Source of the DNA: Candidatus Avimicrobium faecavium
Lineage (GTDB): Bacteria; Bacillota; Clostridia; Oscillospirales; Ruminococcaceae
Assembly (NCBI GenBank): GCA_904419105.1
Contig: CAJFQR010000151.1
Span: 11,164-37,122 of the forward strand
Reading direction: 5' to 3'
DNA: 25,959 nucleotides
In this document: piece after piece, positions 7,960-16,877 of the stretch
How positions within the stretch are numbered: the stretch's first letter is position 1
Layout: every line of letters starts with the position of its first letter
The notes under the pieces: model-generated
Seen by the model: the letters and a program-made list of their open reading frames with translations, nothing else
What the model was told of the DNA's origin: nothing
Database searches by the model: none
Made by a program: the position numbers and the translations under genes

Positions 7960-9593
7960 TATACCCCTCCTTTTGAATAGATCGTGCGCACCTTGGACAG
8001 GAATCGGTTGTATGCCTTCGGCGCCGCATAGTAGACTGCCTGCTCCTCTTTTTTGCCCTTCTTCTCCTCCTTTACGCTGCGGCCGGCAAAGGCGGCCGGC
8101 CCTGCTGCATCGACCAGCCGGCGCCCCAGTTCCCTTGCAATCCGCTGTGCCTGGCCCTCCCAGGCATCGAGGCTTTCCTCGATCTCGTCCTCCTCCCAGT
8201 CCGGGTCGATGGTGAGCAGCCACCGGCGAAACGGCTGGTCGATCAGAAAGTAAAACTGCTCCCTGACGCTTTGCGCCGCGTCCGAACGGGAGCCCGCCGC
8301 GGCGGCAAGCTCCTTTGAAAGATTCCCAACCGCATTGGCAAGCTGCTCGATTCGTTTGATCTCATCGGTGACATAGGCACGCAATTTTCTTCCCAGCTCG
8401 TCCAGAAGGGAGATGTGGAAGGACAGTTCATCGCTGAAGGTGTCCGTCACGAAAAAGTCCTTATCGCCATATCCCACCGCCGTGATCCGGAAGCGGACCA
8501 GCATTTTGTTGCTCAGGCACTGCTGGCTGGGCCGCTGCAGCAGCCCTACCCAACGCACGATGCCCGGCGTATGGGCCGGAAGCGTCCCGTCCGCATGCCC
8601 GTCAAACACGGCGGGAAATTCACGCCAAAACTGGCGGGCCGGGTCGTGCCTTCTGGGCACAAAGACAACGGGGGAATTTTTCGTCTCCTGAACGGGGCGC
8701 CACACGGTCATCTGCTCGCAAAACGCCCCTGTTCGATCAAAGAAATCGCCGCCCAACAGGGTATATCCCGTCACGACATCTCCCTCTCGATGCAGCAGCA
8801 GCCGCCGGGATTGAAGCGTTAAAAGTTCTGCCGGATTGTCCGGCTGGCTGATCTCCGTCCGTTCTTCGCTGCGCGGAGCGTCCAGTTCCCAGATCGGCCT
8901 TTCAGCTCCCCACGCAGATTCACCGTCCCGCAGCAGGGTAAAGTTCAGCAAAAGTGTCTCAAACAGGTTGTTGCCGACGGCTTGGATCAGGCCCAATTTC
9001 CCCAGCCAGCCCGCTCCCGGAGACGGCAGCCCCTTTCCCTTGGGTTTTGCCGATGTGTCGTCAAACCCATTCAGGTACAAAAGCCATCTGGCGGCCTGTG
9101 CATACGACAGTTCCGTTTTTCCCATTCCCGCATAGGCCGGAAAAAGCCGCAGTTTATTTCCGCTTTCCGACAGTTCGCCGTTCAGTTTCGCGGACGAATA
9201 CTCGGTGCCGATCTTCGCCTCCGGCACCTGCCAAAACGGGCGGCTCGGGTGGAACAGCCAGAAGCGGTCGTGCCAGGTCTCCAGATACTCCCGGATCGGG
9301 CGTTCCGGCAGGTGCCCCAGCTGCCAGAGGCTTTTCCACTGCCGGACGGCGGTGGTCGCATTGGTGATCTCCACGGGGTCTCCCTCGGCGTCCACCCGGC
9401 TGAACACAGCGTGTAGCACCGCCAGCATCAGCCGCAGGACCGCTGCATCCTGTGTGGGCAGCTCCCCAGCGAGGTCTGTGTACTCGTGCGCCTGCAGCAG
9501 AGCCTGGGTCAGGGATACCTCCTGCACCGTGCAGTCCCTGCACAGCACCCGGATCCAGGGTTCCTCCAACAGGTTAAATTCCATTTCCTTCAT
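7959..9593 (-). CDS. cse1: Cse1 (CasA, Cas8e) Cascade large subunit
   Basis: The 544-aa protein starts MKEMEFNLLEEPWIRVLCRD, the typical Cse1 N-terminus, and carries FWLFHPSRPFWQVP, the glycine-rich GAGWLGKLGLIQAVGNNLFE, and a C-terminal four-helix region. Cse1 recognises the PAM, nucleates target unwinding and recruits Cas3. The size is within the usual 500-560 aa. The ATG at 9593 follows GGAAGGAGG and overlaps the 3' end of cas3 by 20 bp. The second ATG (9584) is an alternative. A lysine-rich stretch near residue 510 (KEEKKGKKEEQ) is a local low-complexity insertion. Confidence 0.96.
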   Translation of the reverse strand: MKEMEFNLLEEPWIRVLCRDCTVQEVSLTQALLQAHEYTDLAGELPTQDAAVLRLMLAVLHAVFSRVDAEGDPVEITNATTAVRQWKSLWQLGHLPERPIREYLETWHDRFWLFHPSRPFWQVPEAKIGTEYSSAKLNGELSESGNKLRLFPAYAGMGKTELSYAQAARWLLYLNGFDDTSAKPKGKGLPSPGAGWLGKLGLIQAVGNNLFETLLLNFTLLRDGESAWGAERPIWELDAPRSEERTEISQPDNPAELLTLQSRRLLLHREGDVVTGYTLLGGDFFDRTGAFCEQMTVWRPVQETKNSPVVFVPRRHDPARQFWREFPAVFDGHADGTLPAHTPGIVRWVGLLQRPSQQCLSNKMLVRFRITAVGYGDKDFFVTDTFSDELSFHISLLDELGRKLRAYVTDEIKRIEQLANAVGNLSKELAAAAGSRSDAAQSVREQFYFLIDQPFRRWLLTIDPDWEEDEIEESLDAWEGQAQRIARELGRRLVDAAGPAAFAGRSVKEEKKGKKEEQAVYYAAPKAYNRFLSKVRTIYSKGGV

Positions 9594-12285
9594 CGGTCTC
9601 CTCCTTCCAGAAGATCAGACCATCCTCCTGGCTGTACTGCAAAACGGTGCCGGCCAGGCGGGCCGTCAGAGTCTCGTCCAGCAAAAGGACCAGCTCACCC
9701 TTTAACATCGGGGCCTGCTGCCACTGCGGCAGGAGCCTCCGGTTCTGCTCCTCCAGTTCCCGGATCACGATATCCGCGCTCCACCGGCGGCTGAAATAGG
9801 TGGGCAGCCGCAGCCGCTGGCGGGCGATCTTCAGGCTGTCCTCCCCGCAGGGCGGCTCATCCGCCGCCACCACCCTGCCCGCCTCCTGCCAGGGGAGAAA
9901 ATGGATCTCTCCATCTTCCCTTTGGAGCATCAGCAGCACATCGATGGAGGGGTCTCCATCCCGGACAGCGGCCCGGGCCATCGCATCGGTCTTGATGTTC
10001 TCCTCGTCTATCCAATCGTCCAGTGTTTGTCTATCAAGGCTTTCCGCCGGAGACAGAATCGCATAATTTCCCGCTTTGTTTTGCTTCTTTTCCTGCTCCC
10101 GGTCGTATTCGGCCTTTGCCTTTTCGCTCTCTGCATCCAGGGCCAGGCACTCCTGCGTTTCCCATCCGTAGGTATCCTGGACCAGCCGCGGGATATCCCC
10201 CGGCAGCCGGATCTCCCCGGGCAGCAGCTCCCGGGTGCGCCACAGCAGCCACTGGCCGTATACGGCAAGGCTGCCCGGGTCAAAGGTGTGATCCGCCCGG
10301 TCCAGCACCGCACAGACCGCTTCCCGCAGGGGGCCGGGCCGGTCAGGACGCGAATGGCGGTGCAGCCGGCCGATCCGCTGGAGCAGTAGGTCCATCGGAC
10401 ACAGCTCGGTCACCAGAAAGTCAAAATCTATGTCCAGCGACTGCTCCAGCACCTGTGTACCGACCACGATCAGCCGGTCCCGCTGCGAAGAGGTGGAGCG
10501 TTTGCCCAGCCGGCGGAGCAGCTCCTGCTCCCGCGCTGCACGGTCCGGCATCAAAAACTGTGCGTGGAACAGCAAAACCGTGTGCTCCGGCAGGGCACGG
10601 CGCAGCATCTCCGCCAGAGCCTGTGCTTTTTTGACCGTATTGACGATGACGCCGGCACAGCCGCCCTGACGCAGACGCTCCCGCAGCAGGTCCGGCAGCG
10701 CCTCCTCCTGTACGGAAAGACACCGTACGGTATGCTGTTCCTGCATAAGGGGCACCGTCCGCTGGTGCACCTGCCCGCCGTCGGTCCAGGTGAGCAGCGG
10801 GTACCCCCGGCTCTGCTGCCAATCACCCTGTGCAGCGGCGCCGAGATACGCCCGGACCAGTTCGCTGCGCCGTTTGGCGGGCAGCGTGGCAGACAGCAGG
10901 ATGACCGGGACATGGTAGCAGCCCAGCCAGGCCAGAGCCCGGTCCAGATAGCGGTTCATATACGCATCGTAGGCATGGCATTCGTCCACCACAACGACCT
11001 TGCCGGACAGGCCCAGATGCCGCAGCATCACATGCTTTTGCTTCAGAGCGGCCAGCAGCAGCTGATCCACCGTGCCGAGGACAAAATCCGCCAAAAGCGC
11101 CTGCTTGCGCCCCTGGAACCAGGGGTGGACCACCACGCCGCCCGCCTGCGCATCCTCCTCGGTGACCGCCTGGCCCGGGATCAGCTGCCGGTACTTTTCG
11201 TTCAGTTCGGCCGCGCCGTGGGCCAGCCGGATGGAGTGTTCCACCTCCCGGGACTGCGTCTCCGCCCACCGCTTCAGCCGGTCAAAGAGCCCGTTTGCGG
11301 TCGCCTGTGTGGGCAGGCCGAAAAACATCCCGCCTTCGTGAAACCGCTGCGCAAAGACCTCCGCTGCGGCCAGCGCCGCCTCCGTCTTTCCCACGCCCAT
11401 CTGTGCCTCCAGGATCAGGATACCCGGCGCAGAAGCCGAGGACGCCACTTCGAGCACCGCCCGCTGGATCGCGTTGGGGGCAAAGCCAAAGCGCTCCCGG
11501 AACCCCTTCTCGTCCATCTCCGCCCCGGAGGCATCCCACATATCCGGCAGGGACAGCGCCTGCCATGCCCATTCCAGGCGGGCCGGGTAGAGCCGTTCGT
11601 ATCCCGTCCCCTCCACCGGCACAAGCGGGAAATACCGGCTGTTGCTGGCGATCCAGTCGGCCATCGTCAGCAGGCCGGTGAGCAGCAGCTGCGCGGGAAG
11701 GGTCAGCTCCGGCAGCTGGCCGGCATCGTCAAAGCCGCTTTCCGCCAGCGCCTGCCGGTACAATTCCTTCCAGATGGCTTGCCACTGGCCTTTCTGTCCT
11801 TTCCCCCAGTAGTTTGACCCGTAGTTCTCCAACTGAGCAGTCACATCATTCTCTCTCTGGGGCTTTCCGTGGTGCGCCCCCGCGATCGATGCGATCCCCG
11901 CCGGACAGCCCAGCTCCAGGAGAATGGCCTCACTGGCGCACGCGTGCCGGGTCTCTCGCCCAGATCGATACTCCGCCGGGAAGGGCAGCACCGCGTTGAG
12001 CCGCTCATACGCCTCCGGGATCTGCAGCAGGATCTGCTTTTGAAAAAGCGAGGTCGCCTTGCCGATGTCGTGGACCAGGCCGAGAAAATAGGCGACCTGC
12101 ATCAGGACCTCGTTCTCCAGACCGATCGCATCCCGGATCGACTGGGAGATCCAATTCTGCACCAGCCGGCAAAACACATAGGCCGTATCCCTGGCATGCA
12201 TCCACAGCGGAAGCCACAGGCCGCTCTCTTCCGGGTCGGATTTGCCCGCCAAAAGCCCCGTCAAATGCCGTACATCCTGCTCCAT
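9574..12285 (-). CDS. cas3: Cas3 HD nuclease-helicase
   Basis: The 903-aa protein is the type I effector that degrades DNA recruited by Cascade. The HD domain shows WMHARDTA (His30), LVHDIGK (His72/Asp73), RHACASEA (His114), GAHHGKP (His138/139) and MADWIASN (Asp210). The helicase shows EAQMGVGKTEA (Walker A, Lys300), VVVDECHAYD (DECH 434-437), LLSATLP (SAT 465-467) and LLLQRIGRLHRH (motif VI, about 636-644). Order and length are standard for I-E. It is the first gene of the operon, with AGAGGTGA upstream of the ATG. All catalytic motifs look intact, so interference should work. Confidence 0.98.
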   Translation of the reverse strand: MEQDVRHLTGLLAGKSDPEESGLWLPLWMHARDTAYVFCRLVQNWISQSIRDAIGLENEVLMQVAYFLGLVHDIGKATSLFQKQILLQIPEAYERLNAVLPFPAEYRSGRETRHACASEAILLELGCPAGIASIAGAHHGKPQRENDVTAQLENYGSNYWGKGQKGQWQAIWKELYRQALAESGFDDAGQLPELTLPAQLLLTGLLTMADWIASNSRYFPLVPVEGTGYERLYPARLEWAWQALSLPDMWDASGAEMDEKGFRERFGFAPNAIQRAVLEVASSASAPGILILEAQMGVGKTEAALAAAEVFAQRFHEGGMFFGLPTQATANGLFDRLKRWAETQSREVEHSIRLAHGAAELNEKYRQLIPGQAVTEEDAQAGGVVVHPWFQGRKQALLADFVLGTVDQLLLAALKQKHVMLRHLGLSGKVVVVDECHAYDAYMNRYLDRALAWLGCYHVPVILLSATLPAKRRSELVRAYLGAAAQGDWQQSRGYPLLTWTDGGQVHQRTVPLMQEQHTVRCLSVQEEALPDLLRERLRQGGCAGVIVNTVKKAQALAEMLRRALPEHTVLLFHAQFLMPDRAAREQELLRRLGKRSTSSQRDRLIVVGTQVLEQSLDIDFDFLVTELCPMDLLLQRIGRLHRHSRPDRPGPLREAVCAVLDRADHTFDPGSLAVYGQWLLWRTRELLPGEIRLPGDIPRLVQDTYGWETQECLALDAESEKAKAEYDREQEKKQNKAGNYAILSPAESLDRQTLDDWIDEENIKTDAMARAAVRDGDPSIDVLLMLQREDGEIHFLPWQEAGRVVAADEPPCGEDSLKIARQRLRLPTYFSRRWSADIVIRELEEQNRRLLPQWQQAPMLKGELVLLLDETLTARLAGTVLQYSQEDGLIFWKEETDEGNGI

Positions 12286-12305
12286 CCTGCATCACCTCTG
12301 CAGCA

Positions 12306-12342
12306 ACAGATCCGATCATCTGTCCTATTGCGTTTTATTATA
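12306..12342 (-). promoter_or_regulatory. Promoter and dyad upstream of cas3
   Basis: On the minus strand TGATATAAT gives an extended -10 at 12337-12342. No good -35 stands 16-18 bp upstream. Between it and the cas3 ATG lies an inverted repeat ACAGAT-6 nt-ATCTGT at 12306-12323, just after the expected start of transcription. It could be an operator or a 5' UTR hairpin. The rest of the operon has no gap large enough for another clear promoter. Confidence 0.55.
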
Positions 12343-12514
12343 TCACACTATTAATGCAATGCGATACGCTTCTTTGCTCTGGGAAGAGATTCGATGCGAT
12401 TTTTGGCGAAGATGGACAACGAGTTTCCGGGCCTGTTGTGCAAGATTACGCGAAGTATTTTATACATTTGGGTACCGGTATGAAAGGAGTTCGGGTCTCC
12501 TGCCGCAGAAGCAG

Positions 12515-12550
12515 AAAAAAGCCGGTGGATACGCGATCCATCGGCTTTTC
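12515..12550. terminator. Bidirectional terminator-like hairpin
   Basis: GCCGGTGGAT (12521-12530) pairs with ATCCATCGGC (12536-12545) at 9 of 10 positions. It has an A run before it and TTTT after it, so it could end transcripts from either side. It insulates the cas promoter from the tRNA side. A second, weaker hairpin with CGGATG/CATCCG follows at 12582-12611. Confidence 0.55.
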
Positions 12551-12669
12551 CAAAAGGGAAATGACATTCCGGGCAGAAGAAAAAGTCCGGATGCATAGAC
12601 ATCCGAACTTTCCTTGGTGGAAAGGGTGGTCACTTTAGATGCTGCTTCCGGCGCGAGCACCCTGTCCAG

Positions 12670-12710
12670 ACAAAAAGAAAAGAGTCCGAACGCAAACTGC
12701 GTCCAGACTC
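12670..12710 (-). terminator. Intrinsic terminator of the tRNA-fMet gene (first copy)
   Basis: On the minus strand the arms at 12698-12710 and 12682-12694 pair at 11 of 13 positions and are followed by TTTTCTTTTT. It begins 8 nt after the CCA end of the tRNA 3' half at 12718, as expected for the original tRNA terminator. It shows that the left flank here is native downstream DNA. Confidence 0.75.
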
Positions 12711-12717
12711 AGTCTGG

Positions 12718-12766
12718 TGGTTGCGGGAGCTGGACTTGAACCAACGACCTTCGGGTTATGAGGTGC
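12718..12766 (-). repeat. attachment site: 3' half of initiator tRNA-Met (direct repeat copy 1)
   Basis: On the minus strand this reads CTCATAACCCGAAGGTCG, then the T arm (GTTGG, TTCAAGT, CCAGC) and an acceptor strand ending CCCGCAACCA. The anticodon is CAT, and the CCC start of the 3' anticodon stem is typical of initiator tRNA. The upstream 5' half is missing, because the bases before CTCATAA do not pair with CCCGA. A second copy lies at 22545-22593, 49 bp long and differing at two acceptor-stem bases. This is the signature of site-specific integration into a tRNA gene. Confidence 0.85.
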
Positions 12767-12878
12767 GGTTTGCATGCGGTGGAGAGACATTCTGGCTGAT
12801 TTCCGGCCCTGTGGGCTCGGAAAGCCACGCTCTCTGGCCCTGTTTGTTCCACTGGTTCCATGGACTCTGATTCCCGTA

Positions 12879-12904
12879 TGGGTCAGGGTTTGGGTCAGAA
12901 TCTG
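12879..12904 (+). repeat. Arm-type GGGTCAG repeat, copy 1
   Basis: A 26-nt sequence with two direct GGGTCAG units, ending GGGTCAGAATCTG, is identical to 22706-22731. Each copy is about 112 bp from its tRNA half. A related pair of GGGTCAG units lies just after the integrase stop, near 18050-18070. These are probably arm sites bound by the N-terminal domain of tyrosine integrases. Confidence 0.6.
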
Positions 12905-12954
12905 TATAAACAATTCTGGCTGACGATAGTAAGCTGGAATGAAGGCTTTCTATC

Positions 12955-12983
12955 TTGACTTTCAAATAAGTTGCCTCTATGAT
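12955..12983 (+). promoter_or_regulatory. Promoter of the recQ-like/dprA-like operon
   Basis: TTGACT (12955-12960), a 17-bp spacer and TATGAT (12978-12983) form a good vegetative promoter. Transcription would start near 12990, about 30 nt before the helicase ATG, which is preceded by GGGAGG. Confidence 0.65.
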
Positions 12984-13021
12984 GAAATTAAAAAACCGAA
13001 TGCTTCAAGGGAGGAAAAGTC

Positions 13022-15100
13022 ATGAACAAAAGCGATGCGTGTCCAGAAATCCACCAGAGAGCAACCGGCATACTCAAAGCTTTTTATGGAGAAAGTGCTG
13101 CATTCCGTGATGGACAGTACGAAGCCATTGAAGCGACTATGACACGAAAAAGAACTTTAGTTGTACAGCGCACCGGCTGGGGAAAGAGTCTGGTATATTT
13201 TATATGCACAAAGCTCTTACGGGAAGAGAACCGCGGTGTTACCATGGTTGTCAGTCCGTTGCTCGTTTTAATGAAGAATCAGCTTGAAGCAGCGGACAGG
13301 CTTGGGCTTACCTGCGAGATTCTCAACAGTACGGTCAAGGAACGGAGAGAAGAAATCCTAGCTGCGTTGGAACATGATGAGGTTGATCTGCTTCTTGTTA
13401 CACCGGAAACTTTGTTCAGCGCAGATGTGCAGCAACGGCTTCCCAATATCCGGATTGGCCTTTTTGTAATTGATGAAGCGCATTGTATTTCTGATTGGGG
13501 ACACGATTTTCGACTTGAATATGGAAACCTCAGAAAAATCGTACGTCAGCTGCCTGAAAATGTTCCGGTATTGGCAACAACCGCTACTGCCAACGACCGT
13601 GTAATCGCGGATCTTCAGACCCAGCTCGGAGAAGATGTCTTCGTTTCCAGAGGTCCATTGACCAGAGATTCTCTTTATATTCAGGTGGTAAATCAGCCCA
13701 GCAAGACCGAGCGTTATGCCTGGATTCTGGAAACAGTCCCCAAACTTCCCGGAAGCGGAATCATCTATTGCCTGACTCAGCGGGATTGTGATTATCTGGC
13801 TGATTTTCTGAAAAACAATGGCATTTCAGCAGAAGCATACTATTCCCGGGATGGCATGGATGGAGAAGAACTCAACCGGGATATAGAAGAACGGTTCAGC
13901 CAGAATAAACTCAAGGTGATTGTTGCTACTATCAAACTTGGAATGGGATATGATAAAGATGATATTTCTTTTGTAATCCATTATCAGATGCCCTCCAACA
14001 TTGTTTCCTACTACCAGCAGATCGGGCGGGCAGGACGCAATATTGACAGGGCATATATTTTTCTGATGCATGGAAAAGAAGATAAAGATATTCTAAATTA
14101 TTTTATCAATACAGCTTTTCCAACAGAACAGGAGACAAGAGGGATTGTAGAACTGCTTTCCAAATTTGATGGGGTGGGCCAGGGACGTCTTATTTCTGAA
14201 CTGAATATCCGCAAATCCCGGATTGAAAAAGCGCTGGCTTTTCTCCAGAATGATGGGTTTATCAGAAAAGAACAGAGTAAGTACTACATTACGCCCAAGC
14301 GGTTTGTCTATGAGGGAGAGCGATATGATGCCATCAGGGAGATGCGAAAAAAAGAGATGAAGCAGATGGAAGAGCTCACCCAGACAAAGGAGTGCCTCAG
14401 TCGGTTCATCGTTTCCTGTCTTGACGATCCCCAGGCAAATGACTGTGGACATTGCGCCAATTGTATGGGACATAACCTGTTTCCAACTGATGTATCCCCG
14501 CAGACTATCCATAAAGCAGAAGCCTATCTCAATAAACTGGTAATTCCTATTGAGCCCAGAAAACAATGGGCTTCTTCCCGTGTAACCAGACAGACAAAAA
14601 TAGAATTTATAAACGAGCCGGGAATTTGTCTTTCCAAATATGGCGATCCCGGATACGGGGAATTGGTAAAGGAAGGGAAATATTCCAAAGAGAGGCGTTT
14701 CTGCGAGGAGCTTGTTGGGAAAAGTACAGAGCTGCTGAAGCCGTTTGTAAAAGACAATCAGATTGAAGCACTGTGCTTTGTTCCCTCGCTCAGGAGTGAT
14801 ACTGTCAGGGATTTTGCAGAGCGCCTGGCCCGGTCTCTTAAACTGGAAATGGTAGATGCTCTGGAAAAGGCAGATGCGGAACCACAAAAAACGATGGAAA
14901 ACAGCGCACATCAGTGTGCCAATGCGTATACCTCTTTTTCTGTAAAGAAAAATATACAGCTTCCCAAACGGATACTGTTGATTGATGATGTCGTAGATTC
15001 CAAATGGACACTGACTGTTTGTGGATACAATCTCATGAAAGCAGGAGCGGAGAAAGTCTATCCATTCGCATTGGCAGACAGCAGTAAACGAGGAGATTGA
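13022..15100 (+). CDS. RecQ-like helicase with C-terminal phosphoribosyltransferase domain
   Basis: The 692-aa protein is a RecQ-family SF2 helicase: FRDGQYEAI (28-36), Walker A QRTGWGKS (49-56), DEAH (151-154), TTATAN (186-191) and QQIGRAGR (332-339). A RecQ-type zinc cluster is visible at Cys466, 475, 478 and 481, followed by no HRDC domain. Instead, residues about 535-692 resemble a ComF-like phosphoribosyltransferase with the PRPP loop ILLIDDVVDSKWTLT (651-665) and CFVPSLRSD upstream. The gene is visibly lower in GC than the cas genes, pointing to transfer. The stop lies 2 bp before the DprA-like start, so the two are co-translated. A PRTase beside a DprA homologue recalls the ShosTA toxin-antitoxin defence pair. 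A helicase-fused version is an inference of related function, not proof. Confidence 0.9.
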   Translation: MNKSDACPEIHQRATGILKAFYGESAAFRDGQYEAIEATMTRKRTLVVQRTGWGKSLVYFICTKLLREENRGVTMVVSPLLVLMKNQLEAADRLGLTCEILNSTVKERREEILAALEHDEVDLLLVTPETLFSADVQQRLPNIRIGLFVIDEAHCISDWGHDFRLEYGNLRKIVRQLPENVPVLATTATANDRVIADLQTQLGEDVFVSRGPLTRDSLYIQVVNQPSKTERYAWILETVPKLPGSGIIYCLTQRDCDYLADFLKNNGISAEAYYSRDGMDGEELNRDIEERFSQNKLKVIVATIKLGMGYDKDDISFVIHYQMPSNIVSYYQQIGRAGRNIDRAYIFLMHGKEDKDILNYFINTAFPTEQETRGIVELLSKFDGVGQGRLISELNIRKSRIEKALAFLQNDGFIRKEQSKYYITPKRFVYEGERYDAIREMRKKEMKQMEELTQTKECLSRFIVSCLDDPQANDCGHCANCMGHNLFPTDVSPQTIHKAEAYLNKLVIPIEPRKQWASSRVTRQTKIEFINEPGICLSKYGDPGYGELVKEGKYSKERRFCEELVGKSTELLKPFVKDNQIEALCFVPSLRSDTVRDFAERLARSLKLEMVDALEKADAEPQKTMENSAHQCANAYTSFSVKKNIQLPKRILLIDDVVDSKWTLTVCGYNLMKAGAEKVYPFALADSSKRGD

Positions 15101-15102
15101 GA

Positions 15103-16062
15103 ATGAATCAGAATTCCAACGCAATTCTTACCCTGTGCAGTCATATAAGTGCAGGAGATGGGATATTCCCCCTTGAACCCAAAGAGTACAGTCAGCTTGC
15201 TGCAGATCTTTATAAAATGGGAAAAGCTCCCCGGGATCTCTTTGATTTTACGGCAGATGATTTCAAAACCTATCTGAAAAGCTCACCTGAGGAGATTGAA
15301 AGAATACAAAAACTGTTGGATCGCAATGCAAGTTTGAGTTTTGCCTTGTCCGAATACCGGAATATGGGGATAGAGGCGGTTACAAGAGCGGATTCCTGTT
15401 ATCCGCAAAAGCTCAAAAAGAAACTTTCCAACGGCTGTCCACCTATATTTTATTGTGCAGGCGATTTATCGTTGCTGCAAGATGCGTATATCGGCTATGT
15501 GGGAGCGCGTACTGTCTCGGAAGAGGACAGCAGTTTTGCAAAGGAGGCAGTTGACAGAACCACATCTTTGGGATATGGCGTTGTATCCGGTGGGGCGAAG
15601 GGAATTGATACGATTTCTGGAACTCAGGCCTTGATGAACGGGGCAAATGTAATCGAATATCTGTCGGACTCCATGCTGAAAAAACTGAGAAAAAGTGATA
15701 TAGTGCGATATATCCAGGATGGAAAACTGCTGCTGATGTCTGTTGCCAAGCCGGATGCGGCGTTTCATGTGGGATTTGCAATGATGCGGAACCGATATAT
15801 CTATGCACAGTCCGAAGCAACCGTAGTGGTCCGGACTGATCTGAACAAAGGCGGAACATGGGCAGGAGCAGTGGAAAATTTGAAGAAAAACTGGTGTCCT
15901 ACTCTGTGCTGGGATCATTCATATCCAGGAAACCAGGCACTGATTCAAAAAGGGGCGTTTCCAATTTCCACAGATTGGGACGGCTCTATTCCTGAATTGA
16001 TCTTATCAGAAAATAAGGAAGAGCCGGATCAGTATGAACAGACCAGCTTGTTTGATCTATAG
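15103..16062 (+). CDS. DprA/Smf-like Rossmann protein, partner of the RecQ-PRTase
   Basis: The 319-aa protein has the DprA fold signature. It contains YPQKLKKKL and PPIFYCAGD, a Rossmann loop GYVGAR (131-136), SGGAKGID (162-169, compare SGLARGID in DprA), RNRYIYAQS (229-237) and the KGGTWAGA loop (249-256). Canonical DprA loads RecA on incoming DNA, but the island location and partner suggest a dedicated role here, as with ShosA. The ATG at 15103 is preferred over an in-frame TTG at 15097 because GAGGAG sits 7 nt upstream. It follows the helicase by 2 bp. The C-terminal EQTSLFDL end lacks a winged-helix domain. The low GC matches the helicase gene. Confidence 0.9.
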   Translation: MNQNSNAILTLCSHISAGDGIFPLEPKEYSQLAADLYKMGKAPRDLFDFTADDFKTYLKSSPEEIERIQKLLDRNASLSFALSEYRNMGIEAVTRADSCYPQKLKKKLSNGCPPIFYCAGDLSLLQDAYIGYVGARTVSEEDSSFAKEAVDRTTSLGYGVVSGGAKGIDTISGTQALMNGANVIEYLSDSMLKKLRKSDIVRYIQDGKLLLMSVAKPDAAFHVGFAMMRNRYIYAQSEATVVVRTDLNKGGTWAGAVENLKKNWCPTLCWDHSYPGNQALIQKGAFPISTDWDGSIPELILSENKEEPDQYEQTSLFDL

Positions 16063-16877
16063 ATTTCAGTTGTCACAGTCTTAGAAGCATATACAGGCAT
16101 ACATACCAAACGGGATTACATGCGCAGGACCGAATCGGACCGTGCTGTGCTGACTGGGAATGGTGTGTATGTCTTTTTTCTACAGTCGAAGAGAAGAAAG
16201 GTGTTGGTCTGATTTTAAAATCATCACTAAGAACGATCAAACGTGAAACAAAATCTGTTCTTCAGCTCCACCGAATCCAGGAAGCACAGAGAGAAAAAAC
16301 TGCTGCGAAATTCCAAGCAGGAATGCCATACATGACCGCCTGTGTGGGACTGTGTGCGGCTTTCGCAGCTGGGGTAAGGAAACAACCCCCTGCCCGATCT
16401 CAGGCCTTCCTTGGGACACTTTTGGGGGCGTTCGGGGAGGCAGAAATCCCCTGTACAAAATCAGCCGAATCAGATGGGTTCCCTGGAACGCTCAAAAACC
16501 GGATTTCCCTGGGAAAGCGCGGGCAACACAGAGGAGCGAAACGAAGCAGGAGAAAGACCTGGCGCTTTATGCGCCAGGCCGGCCACTTCCACCCGCAGTG
16601 CGGGCGGTTTTCCCGGGGTTGCAAATGGCGCTGTTCTCTCATGGCCCATAGCCAGATGACGCTTTTTCCTCTGGAAGTCACGATTTTCTCCGTTGGAAAG
16701 GCGTTTCGCCGGACGCTTCCCGGCTTTTCCGGTCACGCAAATGATAACATTCCGATAATTCTGCCACAACGGCCTGGATATTCTCCCGCTTTGCCGGTAT
16801 GTTGTGTAGTTGGCAGAAGAAGATAGACTCAGTCCGTCAGAATCTGCGCCGCATAAACAAAGAAAGGGGGAATCGGA
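16063..16877. other. 815-bp region without a supported gene
   Basis: No convincing coding sequence is seen; the open frames lack ribosome binding sites and family signatures. The base composition changes from AT-rich to GC-rich at about 16330, suggesting a join between DNA of different origin. A perfect 8-bp hairpin CCTGGCGC-TTTAT-GCGCCAGG lies at 16558-16578 and CCCGC/GCGGG at 16592-16604. GTCAGAATCTG and the 16-nt AAACAAAGAAAGGGGG (16855-16870) just before the integrase recur at 22721-22756. Confidence 0.6.

Larger units (their letters stand above)
12343..12717. other. Intergenic region without a supported gene
   Basis: Short open frames exist on both strands, but none has a good ribosome binding site with a recognisable product, and they run through hairpins. 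The region holds the terminator-like hairpins at 12521-12545 and 12582-12611, and the tRNA terminator at 12670-12710. Nothing else is evident. Confidence 0.6.

Noticed and set aside
7960..8223. Upstream extension of the cse2 frame inside cse1
   Set aside because: It is not Cse2-like, and a strong ribosome binding site supports the ATG at 7959.
12351..12602. 83-aa minus-strand frame with a CPEC motif
   Set aside because: It has no ribosome binding site, runs through a terminator hairpin, and has no family match I recognise.
12718..12766. A complete tRNA gene
   Set aside because: The 5' acceptor, D arm and 5' anticodon stem are missing, so only the 3' half is present.
14093..15124. 343-codon minus-strand frame opposite the RecQ-like gene
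   Set aside because: Antisense shadow; the plus frame carries all helicase motifs.
16323..16826. 167-aa plus-strand frame before the integrase
   Set aside because: The amino-acid mix is typical of non-coding DNA (many Arg, Pro, Cys), there is no ribosome binding site, and it runs through hairpins.
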